Positions 24,536 to 33,499 of a DNA stretch of 64,000 nt are shown one piece after another. The stretch comes from 2-12-FULL-60-25 sp003576745. GTDB taxonomy: Bacteria; Patescibacteriota; Patescibacteriia; 2-12-FULL-60-25. Numbering within the stretch: the first letter of the stretch is position 1; every line of letters begins with the position of its first letter. Position numbers and translations under genes: made by a program. Below the pieces are notes generated by a model, which saw only the letters and a list, made by a program, of their open reading frames with translations, was not told the DNA's origin and did no database searches. Location of the stretch: the NCBI GenBank assembly GCA_030272835.1, contig SZOQ01000007.1, forward strand, positions 15,345 through 79,344, given 5' to 3'.

Positions 24536-25884
24536 TTATCCGCGATCCACGAGGGGATATCCCGAAGCGCTACGCGCTCTTGGCTCATGGCATCGCGGTC
24601 GCGAATCGTAGCAGTATGATCGTCCGCGGTCTGCGGATCCACGGTTATGCACCATGGAGTTCCGATTTCATCCTGGCGGCGATACCGCTTGCCGATGGAT
24701 CCCGTCTCATCGTATTCAACGGACCATCCTGCGCCACGCAGGGTGGCGGCAAGCTCGGTTGCGGCCGCAACCAGGGGCTCTTTTTTCTGCAAAGGAAGAA
24801 TGGCAGCCTGTACGGGCGCAAGACGCGGAGGTAGCCGCAATACCATACGCGGCTCCTTTTCTCCTTCCGCCGTTTTTGCCTCGTCGATGTCCAGATGCTC
24901 GAGCAATACGGCGAGCACGCTCCGATCCGCCCCCCATGTGGGTTCGATAACATACGGTAGGAAACGCTCATTCGTGTCGGGATCCAGATACCGCAAATCT
25001 TCTCCGCTCGCATCCTGATGCCGTGAAAGGTCATAGTCCGTCCGATTGGCGAGACCGTATAGTTCCTTTTGGCCGAATGGATATCGGTATTCGATGTCCA
25101 CGGTACGCGCGGAATAATGCGCAAGCTCCTCTCTGGGAATGTCCTTATACACGACACGGGAAGACGACAGATGCAACACATCGGCAACCCATGATTTCAT
25201 TTCCTGAAGCCACATGTCGAAGGCTTCGGATGCCTTGCTCGGATGGACGAAATACTCGATTTCCATTTGTTCGAATTCCCTCGTGCGGAAAATGAAATTC
25301 CCCGGCGTAATCTCATTGCGGAAGGCTTTACCGATCTGCGCGATTCCGAACGGCAAGCGGCGATGTAAAGAGTCGCGGACGTTCTTCCAGGCCACGAACA
25401 TGCCGCCGGCCGTTTCTGGACGAAGAAATGCCGCGCTGGACGCATCTTCGGTGACGCCCACGAATGTCTTGAACATCAAATTGAACTGACGGATGTCCGT
25501 AAGCTCGCCTCCGCAATTCGGACAGCGTATGCCGGAAAGATCGAGGGTTTTTTCCTCTTCCGCATCAACGAGCTGATCGGCACGGAACCGGTGTTTGCAT
25601 TTCTTGCAGTCCACAAGCGGATCCGTAAACGTCTCGAGATGGCCGGAGGCCTCCCATGCTTTCGGATTCATGATAATGGGCGTTTCCAGGCCATACACGT
25701 CTGCGCGGCCGTGAACAAAGCGCGACCACCAGGCGTCTCGGATATTCCGCTTCAACTCGACGCCGTATGGGCCGTAGTCCCAGGAATTCGCAAACCCTCC
25801 GTAAAGTTCCGAACCGGGATAGATAAAACCGCGCCGCTTGCACAGCGACACGAGTTGATCCATACGATCGCGAGCTCCCTCCAT
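24517..25884 (-). CDS. glyQS: Glycyl-tRNA synthetase, homodimeric class II
   Basis: 455 residues, the eukaryote/archaea-like alpha2 type used by many Gram-positives and Patescibacteria. Motif 1 region SELYGGFANSWDYGPYGVELK (quoted in part: YGGFANSWDYGP), motif 2 FRNEITPGNFIFRTREFEQM and motif 3 RSVLAVLLEH are present; a zinc-like CKKCKHRF...CPNCGG insertion sits at 92-124; the anticodon-binding domain occupies the last 110 residues. It follows frr by 2 bases. The final residues GRRD and the stop are encoded inside repeat array R6, so the natural C-terminus has been replaced or extended by the repeat. Confidence 0.96.
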   Translation of the reverse strand: MEGARDRMDQLVSLCKRRGFIYPGSELYGGFANSWDYGPYGVELKRNIRDAWWSRFVHGRADVYGLETPIIMNPKAWEASGHLETFTDPLVDCKKCKHRFRADQLVDAEEEKTLDLSGIRCPNCGGELTDIRQFNLMFKTFVGVTEDASSAAFLRPETAGGMFVAWKNVRDSLHRRLPFGIAQIGKAFRNEITPGNFIFRTREFEQMEIEYFVHPSKASEAFDMWLQEMKSWVADVLHLSSSRVVYKDIPREELAHYSARTVDIEYRYPFGQKELYGLANRTDYDLSRHQDASGEDLRYLDPDTNERFLPYVIEPTWGADRSVLAVLLEHLDIDEAKTAEGEKEPRMVLRLPPRLAPVQAAILPLQKKEPLVAAATELAATLRGAGWSVEYDETGSIGKRYRRQDEIGTPWCITVDPQTADDHTATIRDRDAMSQERVALRDIPSWIADKVGRRD

Positions 25885-25886
25885 GC

Positions 25887-26438
25887 TTAGACGGTCAATA
25901 CCTCCTGCTCCTTTCGTTCCGCGAGCGACTCGATGCGTTCATTATACTCCTTCACAAGCTTGTCCAGATCGTCTTGTAGCCGATACTTTTCATCTTCGGA
26001 TATCTCTTTCGCCTTTTCCTTCTTCTGAATACTGTCGCGCACGGACTCTCGAAGATTGCGAATGCGTATTTTTGCCTGTTCGGCCTTTTCATGAACCTGT
26101 TTTACCTGCCGCTGGCGATTTTCTTCCGTCATAGGAGGCATGGAGAGCCGAATGATTGCGCCGGCGACATTCGGCTGCATGCCGAGATCGGCTACGATCA
26201 AGGCCTTTTCAACGGCTTTCGCCAAATCTTTGTCCCAGGGTTCTATCTGGATAGTCTTCGGATCCGGGACGCTGATCGATGCGATATTTTTCATCGGCAT
26301 ATGTCCATCATAGGCTTCCACGCTCACATCCTCAACGAGCGACGCATGCGCGCGGCCGGACCGGATTCCATGCAATTCCGTTTCTAGAAATTCGACTGTC
26401 CGGTCAAATTCTGGCTTGCTTTCTTGTATCAGAGACAT
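25887..26438 (-). CDS. frr: Ribosome recycling factor
   Basis: 183 residues from the ATG at 26438 (MSLIQESK). Together with EF-G it splits post-termination ribosomes. The three-helix bundle and beta/alpha/beta domain signatures are plain: FLETELHGIRSGRAHASLV near 17, IQIEPWDKDLAKAVEKAL near 68, RLSMPPMTEENRQ near 104 and the last helix YRLQDDLDKLVKEYN. The 15 in-frame codons upstream are rejected because a GATACT -10 box (26446-26451) lies only 7 bases before this ATG. Forms an operon with glyQS (2-base gap). Confidence 0.96.
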   Translation of the reverse strand: MSLIQESKPEFDRTVEFLETELHGIRSGRAHASLVEDVSVEAYDGHMPMKNIASISVPDPKTIQIEPWDKDLAKAVEKALIVADLGMQPNVAGAIIRLSMPPMTEENRQRQVKQVHEKAEQAKIRIRNLRESVRDSIQKKEKAKEISEDEKYRLQDDLDKLVKEYNERIESLAERKEQEVLTV

Positions 26439-26509
26439 ACGAAAAAGTATCCGAATGTTCTCATAGACCGGACTTCTCGTCAATTCTGCACGGAAGTGGA
26501 CGGAACGTC

Positions 26510-27574
26510 TTATTGCTGTGTTGCCGGACCCATGCCGATATACAGCGTGCCGCCGTTTTCTGGGTCAACAAGAAGCGCATCGGCGCGACGCGTACTTGGC
26601 AATTTTTTCACCGTCCACGTGATTCCTCCGTCCGAGCTAAAATTGATAGTGTTCTTCGTGATATACGTTAATTCCTTCGTATTCCGCGGATTGATAACGA
26701 AACCCCGGATATCAACCGTATTGGGCTGGCTCGTGAGCGGAACCGGCGACCAGGTATTTCCCGCATCGGTTGATACGAGAATGCCGTACGGAGAAGTGAT
26801 ATACAGACGGTTCGTATCCTGCGGATCAATGTCGATGTCGGTGACGCGTCGGGCATTTTCGAAGTCCTGCAGCGGATCGCGAATCCGCATCCAGGTATTT
26901 CCGCCGTCAAGCGTTTTCCAAAGCCCGTCTCCGCGCGCGCCAATATAGACCATTCGCGAATCTTTCGGATCAATACCGATAGAGGTGACGGGACCATTTA
27001 CCCGCTGCGATACAAGCCAGCTTAATCCCGCATCGGTGGACTTAAAAATGTCCCCTTCCGATGTTCCGGCATACAGAATGGTTGGGTTGTACCAATCCAC
27101 GGCAAGTGCCGTAAAGACCTTATCCGTTTTCGGATCAAAAAATATGCGGCTCCAGTCACGGCTGCAATTTTCCGTTTTATAAATGCCGTTTTTTATTGCG
27201 GCGTACACCACGCACTTGTTTTTGTAATCCACGGCAATCGCACTGATGTTTCCCTTTAGATTCGCGCTCGCTTCCTGCCAAGAATCTCCTCCATTCAACG
27301 TGAAGAGTAATCCCCGTTCGGATGTTCCAGCATAGACCGTGTTTCGATCCTGCGGATCGAACATGAGCAGGGTTATAGCGTCATTTCCGAGGGAAATCGC
27401 CTTCGGCCCCTGCAATAAAACCCGTTTTTGCGTCCATGCTTCACCGCGATCGGTGGTCTTGAATACGCCGCCGTCCGGACCGGTCGATGCGCCGCCCCCG
27501 TTCAGACAGCCCTGCCCAAAGATAACCAGTCCGAGGAGCACCAGGCTAAAGCGTATAATGTACTTGTTCATCAT
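26510..27574 (-). CDS. Lipoprotein with BNR/Asp-box beta-propeller repeats
   Basis: 354 residues. Signal peptide with lipobox (VIFGQGCLN, Cys near 23). The mature part has about six or seven propeller blades, each with an Asp-box S/T-x-D-x-G-x-T/S-W: TTDRGEAWT, TLNGGDSWQ, TENCSRDWS, STDAGLSW, TLDGGNTWM, STDAGNTWS and SSDGGITWT, and a 'VYIGT/YAGTS' strand in each blade. Such photosystem-stability-factor/sortilin-like propellers act as extracellular binding or sugar-processing scaffolds; no sialidase catalytic set is visible. Its ATG overlaps the holB stop (ATGA), so it is translated from the holB message, although the functions seem unrelated. Confidence 0.85.
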   Translation of the reverse strand: MMNKYIIRFSLVLLGLVIFGQGCLNGGGASTGPDGGVFKTTDRGEAWTQKRVLLQGPKAISLGNDAITLLMFDPQDRNTVYAGTSERGLLFTLNGGDSWQEASANLKGNISAIAVDYKNKCVVYAAIKNGIYKTENCSRDWSRIFFDPKTDKVFTALAVDWYNPTILYAGTSEGDIFKSTDAGLSWLVSQRVNGPVTSIGIDPKDSRMVYIGARGDGLWKTLDGGNTWMRIRDPLQDFENARRVTDIDIDPQDTNRLYITSPYGILVSTDAGNTWSPVPLTSQPNTVDIRGFVINPRNTKELTYITKNTINFSSDGGITWTVKKLPSTRRADALLVDPENGGTLYIGMGPATQQ

Positions 27575-28548
27575 AGATCGAGTGGATAGGGATACGGGGA
27601 CGCCAACAGCTCCGGAAACGGCGATAGTTTTCCTTCGGTTAAGCGGACGAGACCGAGTTCAATGAAAACGCGCGGTGAAACCGGCCCGCCGAGCGCGCGT
27701 TCTGCGACAAGAAGGATATTGCCGAGGTGTATCACGCGTTCGGACTCCGTTCCCCGGAGATGGCGTCGGAGCGAACGGCACCACAAGTGTAACGTTTCTC
27801 GCCAAGCTTGAACAGCATCATCATTCGATTCCGCGCGATCCGCTTGTTCTCGGATGGCGGCGAAGGCGCCTCCGGCAGATGCTGCTGTAAGACAGGCATC
27901 AACGGCTTTGTCCGCTTGCCGAATCGCTTCACGCAATCCCGCATCCTGAAGATACCTTGCGGCATGCCCCGGCCGTCCTTCAGCAAAAAATAATGCCTCC
28001 TGAAGAAGATCCGGTACCTCATGATGCGCGCGTGCAAACTTCATCATATCTTCATGCGAGAGCGGAGAAAGACGGAGGCGATGCACGCGGCTCCAGAACG
28101 TATCCGGCAAGCGGGCCTCCTGTGATACAACACACACGAAAACCGCGCCGGCGCGCGGCTCTTCGAGACATTTGAGAAGCGCATTCACGCCCTCTTCATT
28201 CAATGTATCGGCTTCCGGCACATAGGCGACGATGCGTTCAGCAAGCACGGGTCGTTGCGCCATGCGAACGCGAAGGTGCCGTACGGATTCCACGGAAATC
28301 TGCGCGCGCATTTTCCCGGATTCCGACGGCTGCCGTTCAAGAATGGCGATATCCGGATGACCGCTAAACGGACGATCACCCGGAAGTCCCGCAAGTCCTC
28401 GAACAAAACGCTCAGCCACAAGATGGCGACCCACGCCCTTGGGTCCGAGAATGCAATAGGCCTGCCCGGGGCGAATCAGCGCGCGCCGGAGCAGCGTTTT
28501 TGCCGCCTCATGGCCGAAAATATCTTGAAAAATATCGTTGGTCGGCAT
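27571..28548 (-). CDS. holB: DNA polymerase III delta'-like subunit
   Basis: 325 residues. AAA+ clamp-loader fold with a degenerate P-loop (ILGPKGVGRHLVAERFV near 33, lacking GKT/S), IAYVPEADTLNEEGVNALLKCLEEP near 108 as Walker-B/sensor equivalent, and the later SRVHRLRLSPLSHEDM, which matches the S-R-C/V-x3-R arginine-finger region of delta'/DnaX. It lacks the zinc module of E. coli delta'. Acts as stator of the sliding-clamp loader. An extended -10 TGCTACACT (28566-28574) lies 17 bases before the ATG. Confidence 0.88.
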   Translation of the reverse strand: MPTNDIFQDIFGHEAAKTLLRRALIRPGQAYCILGPKGVGRHLVAERFVRGLAGLPGDRPFSGHPDIAILERQPSESGKMRAQISVESVRHLRVRMAQRPVLAERIVAYVPEADTLNEEGVNALLKCLEEPRAGAVFVCVVSQEARLPDTFWSRVHRLRLSPLSHEDMMKFARAHHEVPDLLQEALFFAEGRPGHAARYLQDAGLREAIRQADKAVDACLTAASAGGAFAAIREQADRAESNDDAVQAWRETLHLWCRSLRRHLRGTESERVIHLGNILLVAERALGGPVSPRVFIELGLVRLTEGKLSPFPELLASPYPYPLDL

Positions 28549-28599
28549 AGGACAGACTGTATCGCAGTGTAGCAGATGGGTAAGGCGGAAGGTAATGAT

Positions 28600-28862
28600 T
28601 CGTATTCAAGAGAGTCAGAGTTTTAGCGTAGTGGGGTAGGTGCAATAAGCAAAAGGGCTAAGGGAACAAGTGAGTGGTGAGTGGTTTAGAGGAAAAGCAT
28701 GCACCTCCTACCTCCTATGCCCTACTCCCTTTGTCCCATGACCTACGAACTTACAGACACAAGAGCTGAGGACTACGGGTATCGGGTTACGGGTTTCGGG
28801 ACGCATGGCAATGGCTCACGGCCAACCCCCCCCTGCTTCCCCCTTCACATCCCTCTTTCCTC
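28600..28862. repeat. Intergenic word-mosaic array R7
   Basis: GCAATAAGCAAAAGGGCTAA, GGGAACAAGTGAGTGGTG, TTTAGAGGAAAAGCATGC, CACCTCCTACCTCCTATGCC, CTACTCCCTTTGTCCCATG, ACCTACGAACTTACAGAC, GGACTACGGGTATCGGG, TTACGGGTTTCGGGACGC. About 28664-28757 is repeated in inverted orientation at 32680-32794 (array R8). Confidence 0.9.
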
Positions 28863-28874
28863 ACGATATGCAAC

Positions 28875-28917
28875 AAAAAAGCCGCCCCGGGTGGAGGAGA
28901 AGATCACCCGAGGCGGC
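28875..28917 (-). terminator. Terminator of the MopE-type lipoprotein gene
   Basis: On the minus strand GCCGCC-T-CGGGTG pairs with CACCCG-G-GGCGGC (13-bp arms, one mismatch), followed by TTTTTTG. Confidence 0.93.
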
Positions 28918-28965
28918 ATGCGCCGTACTATACGACTAGCGCGAACCAGTTATTCGAACGCACGA

Positions 28966-30573
28966 TCAGCTGAAAGGAGCGGTGAATCGCACCCGGCAGG
29001 CCGGAGTGCCCCCGGGCTGCGGCCACGATTCGATGGCGTAATCGATCGGCTTGCCGAAACGATCACGGATGAACAGGGTTCCGTTCACGGGCCCTGACGC
29101 TGCCGCGCACGCCCAATACATGGCGCCCTGATTGTAGTAATGCGGATTGGCTCGAACCACCGAACTTGCGGGAACGTGGACCGTGCATTGAATCGTATTC
29201 TTATTCAATGCCTCGCACCTGTTCGCGTTGCAGTCCCAGGCCACGCTCCAGCCGAAGGCGCCCGTGGATGACGTGGTACCGCAAGGCCCGTAGGGCGGCG
29301 TGCGATTGAGAATGTTCCCCGCGGCATCCTTGGCCTCGTGGAAGATCTCTACCACTCCGTAAGGTATGGCGCCCGGCGACGTGTACGTGTATGTGATTTC
29401 CGCATAGCCGTTGCCGGAAGGCGGATTCGGATTGGGATTGCCCCCGCACCCTTCGTCTATGACGCCGTCGCAGTCATTGTCGCGACCATCGCCGCAGATT
29501 TCCGGAGCTCCGACGTACACGAACTTGTTCATGTCATCACAGTCATTCACCGTGCGGAGGTGCCCGTCGCCATCAGCATCGTCATCGCAGGCGTCGCCAT
29601 AGGCGTCGTTGTCCAGATTCGTCTGCGGCGGATTGTACACCTGCGGACAGTTGTCGACCCAGTCCACGATGGTATCGCAGTCCAGGTCATTCGCGCAGCC
29701 TTGCGACGGACCGCCGGACGAGCCGCCGATGCCGCCCGTACCGCTGGCGCAGCCTTCGTCGATCAGACCGGCGCCGGGGAACCCCGGACACTGATTGTCC
29801 TTGCCGTCGCAGAGCTCCGGCATGAAAGGCGCCACAGTGGCATCCCAGTCATTGCAGTCGTACAGGGCAGGGGTCTGGTCTCCGTCTTTGTCGGGATCGC
29901 ACGCATCTCCCTGGCCGTCTTTATCCAGGTCTTCCTGGCCCGGATTCGACGTCCACGGGCAATTGTCCGATGCGTTCACCCACGAATCGCAGTCCCAGTC
30001 ATTCGGACAGCCGCCGGCGCCGCCCGAGCCGGCATTGCCGCCGAAGCCTGAGCTTCCTCCGCCTGACGGAGTTCCGCCTGATCCGGACGATCCGCCGCTT
30101 CCGCCCTGCCCGTTACACACGGACTGACAGTAGGCCTGCGGATTGTTGAAACATGTACAGTACTCCACGCAGGTTCCGCATCCGACGCAAAGGTCGCCAG
30201 CGGTGCATGCGGGATTGCCGCCCGAGCCGCCGGAACCCGAGCTTCCGCCCATTCCGCCGTCGGCAGCCGGAACACAATCCGGCTCGTCGATTGACTCGTC
30301 ACAGTCGTCGTCCTTGCCGTTGCCGCAGACTTCTTCTGCAGCTTCGTTCACGGACGGATCGCTATCGTCGCAATCCCCTTTGGTGCTCCCGGGCGGCTGG
30401 GCGGTTTGCCCGTCGCCGTCGCAGTCATTCGGCGGATTCTTGCACGCGCCGTTACCGGTCGCGCCTCCGCCCGTGGATTCCTGCCCCTCTTTCCCGAGCG
30501 GCGTGCCGAGGCACGCGGCGACGGACAAGAGAATCAAGACGCTCCACAAGGCGAACTTTGCCTTGATCTTCAT
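28966..30573 (-). CDS. MopE/thrombospondin-3-repeat lipoprotein, paralogue A
   Basis: 535 residues from the ATG at 30573, which has a strong SD (AGGAGG, 6 bases upstream). Lipobox LLSVAACLG (Cys near 20). Residues 45-430 are Asp/Gly/Cys-rich: MopE-type metal-binding units (DCDDSDPSV...EVCGNGKDDDCDESIDE) and thrombospondin type 3 units (DWDCDSWVNASDNCP, DLDKDGQGDACDPDKDGD), each expected to bind Ca2+, separated by Gly/Ser-rich linkers (GGSSGSGGSGG). The last 140 residues form a beta-rich domain with paired cysteines, also seen in the paralogue at 33544. Probably a calcium-stabilised cell-surface stalk with a terminal head. The in-frame 27 codons upstream of the SD are rejected. Confidence 0.88.
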   Translation of the reverse strand: MKIKAKFALWSVLILLSVAACLGTPLGKEGQESTGGGATGNGACKNPPNDCDGDGQTAQPPGSTKGDCDDSDPSVNEAAEEVCGNGKDDDCDESIDEPDCVPAADGGMGGSSGSGGSGGNPACTAGDLCVGCGTCVEYCTCFNNPQAYCQSVCNGQGGSGGSSGSGGTPSGGGSSGFGGNAGSGGAGGCPNDWDCDSWVNASDNCPWTSNPGQEDLDKDGQGDACDPDKDGDQTPALYDCNDWDATVAPFMPELCDGKDNQCPGFPGAGLIDEGCASGTGGIGGSSGGPSQGCANDLDCDTIVDWVDNCPQVYNPPQTNLDNDAYGDACDDDADGDGHLRTVNDCDDMNKFVYVGAPEICGDGRDNDCDGVIDEGCGGNPNPNPPSGNGYAEITYTYTSPGAIPYGVVEIFHEAKDAAGNILNRTPPYGPCGTTSSTGAFGWSVAWDCNANRCEALNKNTIQCTVHVPASSVVRANPHYYNQGAMYWACAAASGPVNGTLFIRDRFGKPIDYAIESWPQPGGTPACRVRFTAPFS

Positions 30574-30607
30574 GTTTACCTCCTGAACTGGTTCGCGTCT
30601 GAACATT

Positions 30608-30733
30608 CCCCAGGGTACTGGGGAGCGGTTCTTATCGAAAGAACGCGACGGCATTCAACGAATTTCGTTGAATACTATTGTGTTCCTTTGAAAAGGGGTG
30701 ATGCGGCGGATATGCACGAGCATATCCGCCGCA
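30608..30733 (-). other. Series of four hairpins between two surface-protein genes
   Basis: CCCCAG-ggta-CTGGGG (30608-30623), GTTCTT-atcga-AAGAAC (30628-30644), ATTCAACGAA-t-TTCGTTGAAT (30653-30673) and a 14-bp perfect stem TGCGGCGGATATGC / GCATATCCGCCGCA (30702-30733). The last follows the stop of the 30798 gene by 64 bases and may terminate or stabilise its message; it lacks a U-run. Confidence 0.7.
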
Positions 30734-30797
30734 CGAGTAACCTTCACTTGCTGACCGAAACGGATCCCGCTCCGCTCATAGAGCCCATTGTTGGAGA

Positions 30798-32270
30798 CTA
30801 GCTATTTCCTGAAGAGGATGGACTCCTTCGTGGGCCGTCCCAGAATGCTACCCCGGCAAAACCCTGTACGGCAACGCCGAATTGGTTCACCACGCCTCTG
30901 TCCGCTACGTCGCTCCGCATAACCCCGAAAGGTGCGCGGATCGTGAATATGGGTGAAAAACTGTTTCCGTCGCGATACAGCGGCAGCCAGCTCACGTGGA
31001 GGCCGGATCCGTAGAAATTCAGCTTCGAGGACTCGTTGTCCCGATAGTAGTGCTCCCCGTACAGGTCGATGCCGAATCGAAGGGTCGGCGAGACGAGATA
31101 GGAGAAGCCTGCTCCGAGATCCATGACGGCGCTGTTCGAGCCGCTCATTTCGGAAGAGTATCCGACGCCGACGAACAAGTTCATGGCGAACCGGTTCGAG
31201 AGGCAGGGCATCCAGCCGCCTTCGGCACCGAGGAATGCCGCCGTCTCATCGAGCACGGGCGTTCGAATGATGTGGGCCGACGCGAGCGCGCCGGCGCGGA
31301 GCATGGCAGAACAGCGCCGCGATCCTTCCAATCCGGCAAGCTTCATCCGATTTCCTTCCGCGAGCGCGAGAGCATTGTCCGCCGTAACGCGGACTTTGCT
31401 GATTTCTTTGCGATTCTCTTCCACCTGAATCGCCATTCGCGCACAGCGGTCAATGAGGCCGGGCGTGCCGCCGTCCTTTTTCCCTTTATCGCGGATTTGC
31501 TGAGGCGTCATGTCGCTCGCCTCCGCCGGACGGCACATCCATTCGAGCGCGGTTTCAATGCGGCTGAATCGCTCCATGAAGTCTGGCGGGAGCCGCATGC
31601 CGGAAAGCGCGCGGAGGTCGTCCAATTGCTTTTTGGTGAGACTCCCGCCGTTCTTCTTCAGATCAGTAATCTGGTCCTGCAGCTCGACGATCCATGTGTA
31701 GGCGTGTTCGAGGGTAAAACAGCTCTTCTTACTGTGATACTCCCCCTTCTCGTCCTCCACCTGCATGTCCACCCACACACCGCCCGCGGCCTTGCATCTT
31801 TCTTCATCGCTTTTTGGCGGAGGGGGGAGGTCGGGTTCGCCGTGAGGATCGCCTTTCGGTTCCGTTCCCGGCGGATGCGTCTTGCCCGGTTCCTCCGACG
31901 ACGGTTTTGCCGGCGGCATGACGGCCGGAGAGCGCGGCGTTTTCTTGGCCGCCGACGGCGCAACGGTTCCGGGCGCCGCCTGCGTACATGAAGAAGATGC
32001 ATTGCCGCATGCGCGGCAGAAATCACCAAGAGCGGTTTTTCCGTCCTTGGGGACGCCGGCGCATTTTGCATCCTTTTGGATGCACTCGGAAAAATCATCG
32101 AAGGTGATGCACCCGACCTTGCCCTTTGCCTCGAGCTGAGACGTACAGGCGGTGATGCACTGATGGTATTGTTTGTCGACGGCAATAACGCCTTGCGCAA
32201 AAGCTTGGCGCGGCAGGAGCACGCACAGGCATGCCCACATAGACGCCAAGATCACGACGATAGATTTCAC
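30798..32270 (-). CDS. Secreted coiled-coil protein with beta-rich C-terminal domain, paralogue A
   Basis: 490 residues from a GTG at 32270 preceded by AGGAGGAATATC. Signal peptide to about residue 26 (LCVLLPRQAFAQG). Then a Cys-rich segment (CITACTSQ, CITFDDFSEC, FCRACGNASSSC), a Pro/Lys-rich linker (residues 95-150), a CKAAGGVWVDM motif, a helical coiled-coil region (WIVELQDQITDLKKNG, RMAIQVEENRKEISKV) and a C-terminal 160 residues of alternating beta strands (FAMNLFVGVGYSSEM, LRFGIDLYGEHYY, FGVAVQGFAGVAFW) like an outer-membrane barrel. Patescibacteria have no outer membrane by current knowledge, so a soluble or host-targeted beta domain is equally possible. Paired with the lipoprotein gene downstream. 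Confidence 0.8.
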   Translation of the reverse strand: MKSIVVILASMWACLCVLLPRQAFAQGVIAVDKQYHQCITACTSQLEAKGKVGCITFDDFSECIQKDAKCAGVPKDGKTALGDFCRACGNASSSCTQAAPGTVAPSAAKKTPRSPAVMPPAKPSSEEPGKTHPPGTEPKGDPHGEPDLPPPPKSDEERCKAAGGVWVDMQVEDEKGEYHSKKSCFTLEHAYTWIVELQDQITDLKKNGGSLTKKQLDDLRALSGMRLPPDFMERFSRIETALEWMCRPAEASDMTPQQIRDKGKKDGGTPGLIDRCARMAIQVEENRKEISKVRVTADNALALAEGNRMKLAGLEGSRRCSAMLRAGALASAHIIRTPVLDETAAFLGAEGGWMPCLSNRFAMNLFVGVGYSSEMSGSNSAVMDLGAGFSYLVSPTLRFGIDLYGEHYYRDNESSKLNFYGSGLHVSWLPLYRDGNSFSPIFTIRAPFGVMRSDVADRGVVNQFGVAVQGFAGVAFWDGPRRSPSSSGNS

Positions 32271-32448
32271 GATATTCCTCCTGTCGGTTGTGAGTCGATC
32301 ATTCCTGGCGTGGCCAGAGTGAAGTGTTTCTGTCGAAAGTTCGATCGAGACATTCCTCATGGTCCCCATCTCTCGGAGACAGAAACCGGAGGAAGGCCCC
32401 GAAAATTCGCTTGATACAGGCCAAAAACCCGGACAAACGAATCATCTC

Positions 32449-32477
32449 GATGTATCAAAAATAGGCCTTATTGTCAA
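32449..32477 (-). promoter_or_regulatory. Sigma70-type promoter of the first surface-protein module
   Basis: TTGACA (32477-32472), 17-base spacer with TTTTTGA at its end, TACATC (32454-32449). Gives a leader of about 170 bases. Nearly the same sequence pattern occurs at 36604-36632. Confidence 0.75.
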
Positions 32478-32519
32478 GCGAAAGGCTTGATTGAGGGAAA
32501 AAAGGACCATGGACTTGGA

Positions 32520-32890
32520 TACGTTAGGGAGTTGGAAGTAGGTCGTGAGTCGTGTGGTGGTGGGGAGTAGGAGTGCGTAGGACGTAGGTCTGTAGGTCGT
32601 GCGGACGGGATGTGCCTTGCGCCGTGCGGTATGCGCCCGAAACCCGTACCCCGAGACCCGAGCGGTCAGTAGGTTCGTAAGTCCGTAAGTCTATAAGTTC
32701 GTAGGTTATGGGACAAAGGGAGTAGGAAGTGGGAAGTAGGGCGTAGGAGGTAGGAGGTGCATGCTTTTCCTCTAAACCACTCACTTGGTCCCTTCATAGG
32801 ACAAAGGGAGCAGGACGTGAGTCATGAGTCATGCGCCAAAAACCCGTAACCCAAAACTCATAACCTGCTCATTACCATTTGCGAACAGCC
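32520..32890. repeat. Intergenic word-mosaic array R8 (inverted orientation)
   Basis: The only long array in the opposite orientation: GGGAGTTGGAAGTAGGTCG, GCGTAGGACGTAGGTCTG, GCGCCCGAAACCCGTACC, GTAGGTTCGTAAGTCCG, TAGGAAGTGGGAAGTAGGGC, GCATGCTTTTCCTCTAAACC, ACTCACTTGGTCCC and AAACCCGTAACCC. Bases 32680-32794 are an inverted near-copy of 28664-28757 in array R7. Confidence 0.9.
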
Positions 32891-32905
32891 AAAAGCCAAT
32901 AGCCA

Positions 32906-32948
32906 AAAAGAAAACGCCCCCGACAATCTTTCGATCATCGGGGAACGT
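32906..32948 (-). terminator. Terminator of the small anchored protein gene
   Basis: On the minus strand ACGTT-CCCCGA pairs with TCGGGG-GCGT, followed by TTTCTTTTT; it starts 36 bases after the stop at 32984. Confidence 0.8.
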
Positions 32949-32983
32949 TAAGGAGTTGCGGGGCGCGGGATTGCGTCCCTATG

Positions 32984-33463
32984 TTACTTGTTGCCGGCCA
33001 CCTGCTCCGCCGGCTTGCACTGACAGGCGCAAAGGTCGACCTCGTCGCCGACCGGCTTGATCTTTCCGCCGCCGGAACAGTCCAGAACCTCGCCGCCCGC
33101 CGTGATCTCATCCGTTCCCTTCATGTTACTCATGAAGTATGACCACGAAACCTTGCGGCAGTCCTGGATTTCTGCACATGGGCGGGCGAACTCGTTGGGC
33201 TTTCCCGTTGGTTCGACGACGGATGCCGCCGGCGCACTTGCTGATGGATCCGCCTTGGGCTTTTCCGTTGGTTCGACGACGGATGCCGCCGGCGGATCGA
33301 CTGGTGCGGCCGATGTTCCGGACGAGCCCATGCGGTAGCCGACGTACAAGGCGACGACGGCGATCACGGAGCAGACGGAAAAGGCGAGAAACGCCTTTAC
33401 CCCATTCGAGAGGCGTGCGGTCGCTTGCTGACCCGGCCCCTCCTGATGAGCATGTTCTGTCAT
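32984..33463 (-). CDS. Small membrane-anchored protein with duplicated Pro/Ala linker
   Basis: 159 residues, SD-like AAAGGAAAGGA 6-9 bases upstream. One membrane helix at about 23-45 (AFLAFSVCSVIAVVALYVGY), then a linker containing two copies of PAASVVEPT-x-KP (residues 58-90; the DNA copies are nearly identical, so the duplication is recent), then a small Cys-containing domain of 70 residues (CAEIQDCRKVSWSYFM, LDCSGGG, LCACQCKPAEQ). The topology puts the Cys domain outside. Its place directly after paralogue B of the MopE lipoprotein suggests that it belongs to the same surface module. Confidence 0.75.
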   Translation of the reverse strand: MTEHAHQEGPGQQATARLSNGVKAFLAFSVCSVIAVVALYVGYRMGSSGTSAAPVDPPAASVVEPTEKPKADPSASAPAASVVEPTGKPNEFARPCAEIQDCRKVSWSYFMSNMKGTDEITAGGEVLDCSGGGKIKPVGDEVDLCACQCKPAEQVAGNK

Positions 33464-33499
33464 CGTTTTTCCTTTCCTTTTGGAAGGTTTGAGGTTTGA

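Noticed and set aside
29338..30051. Long plus-strand frames opposite the MopE-type lipoprotein genes
   Set aside because: They arise from the repetitive GAC/GGC codon use of the calcium-binding repeats on the minus strand; no start signals and no plausible protein composition.
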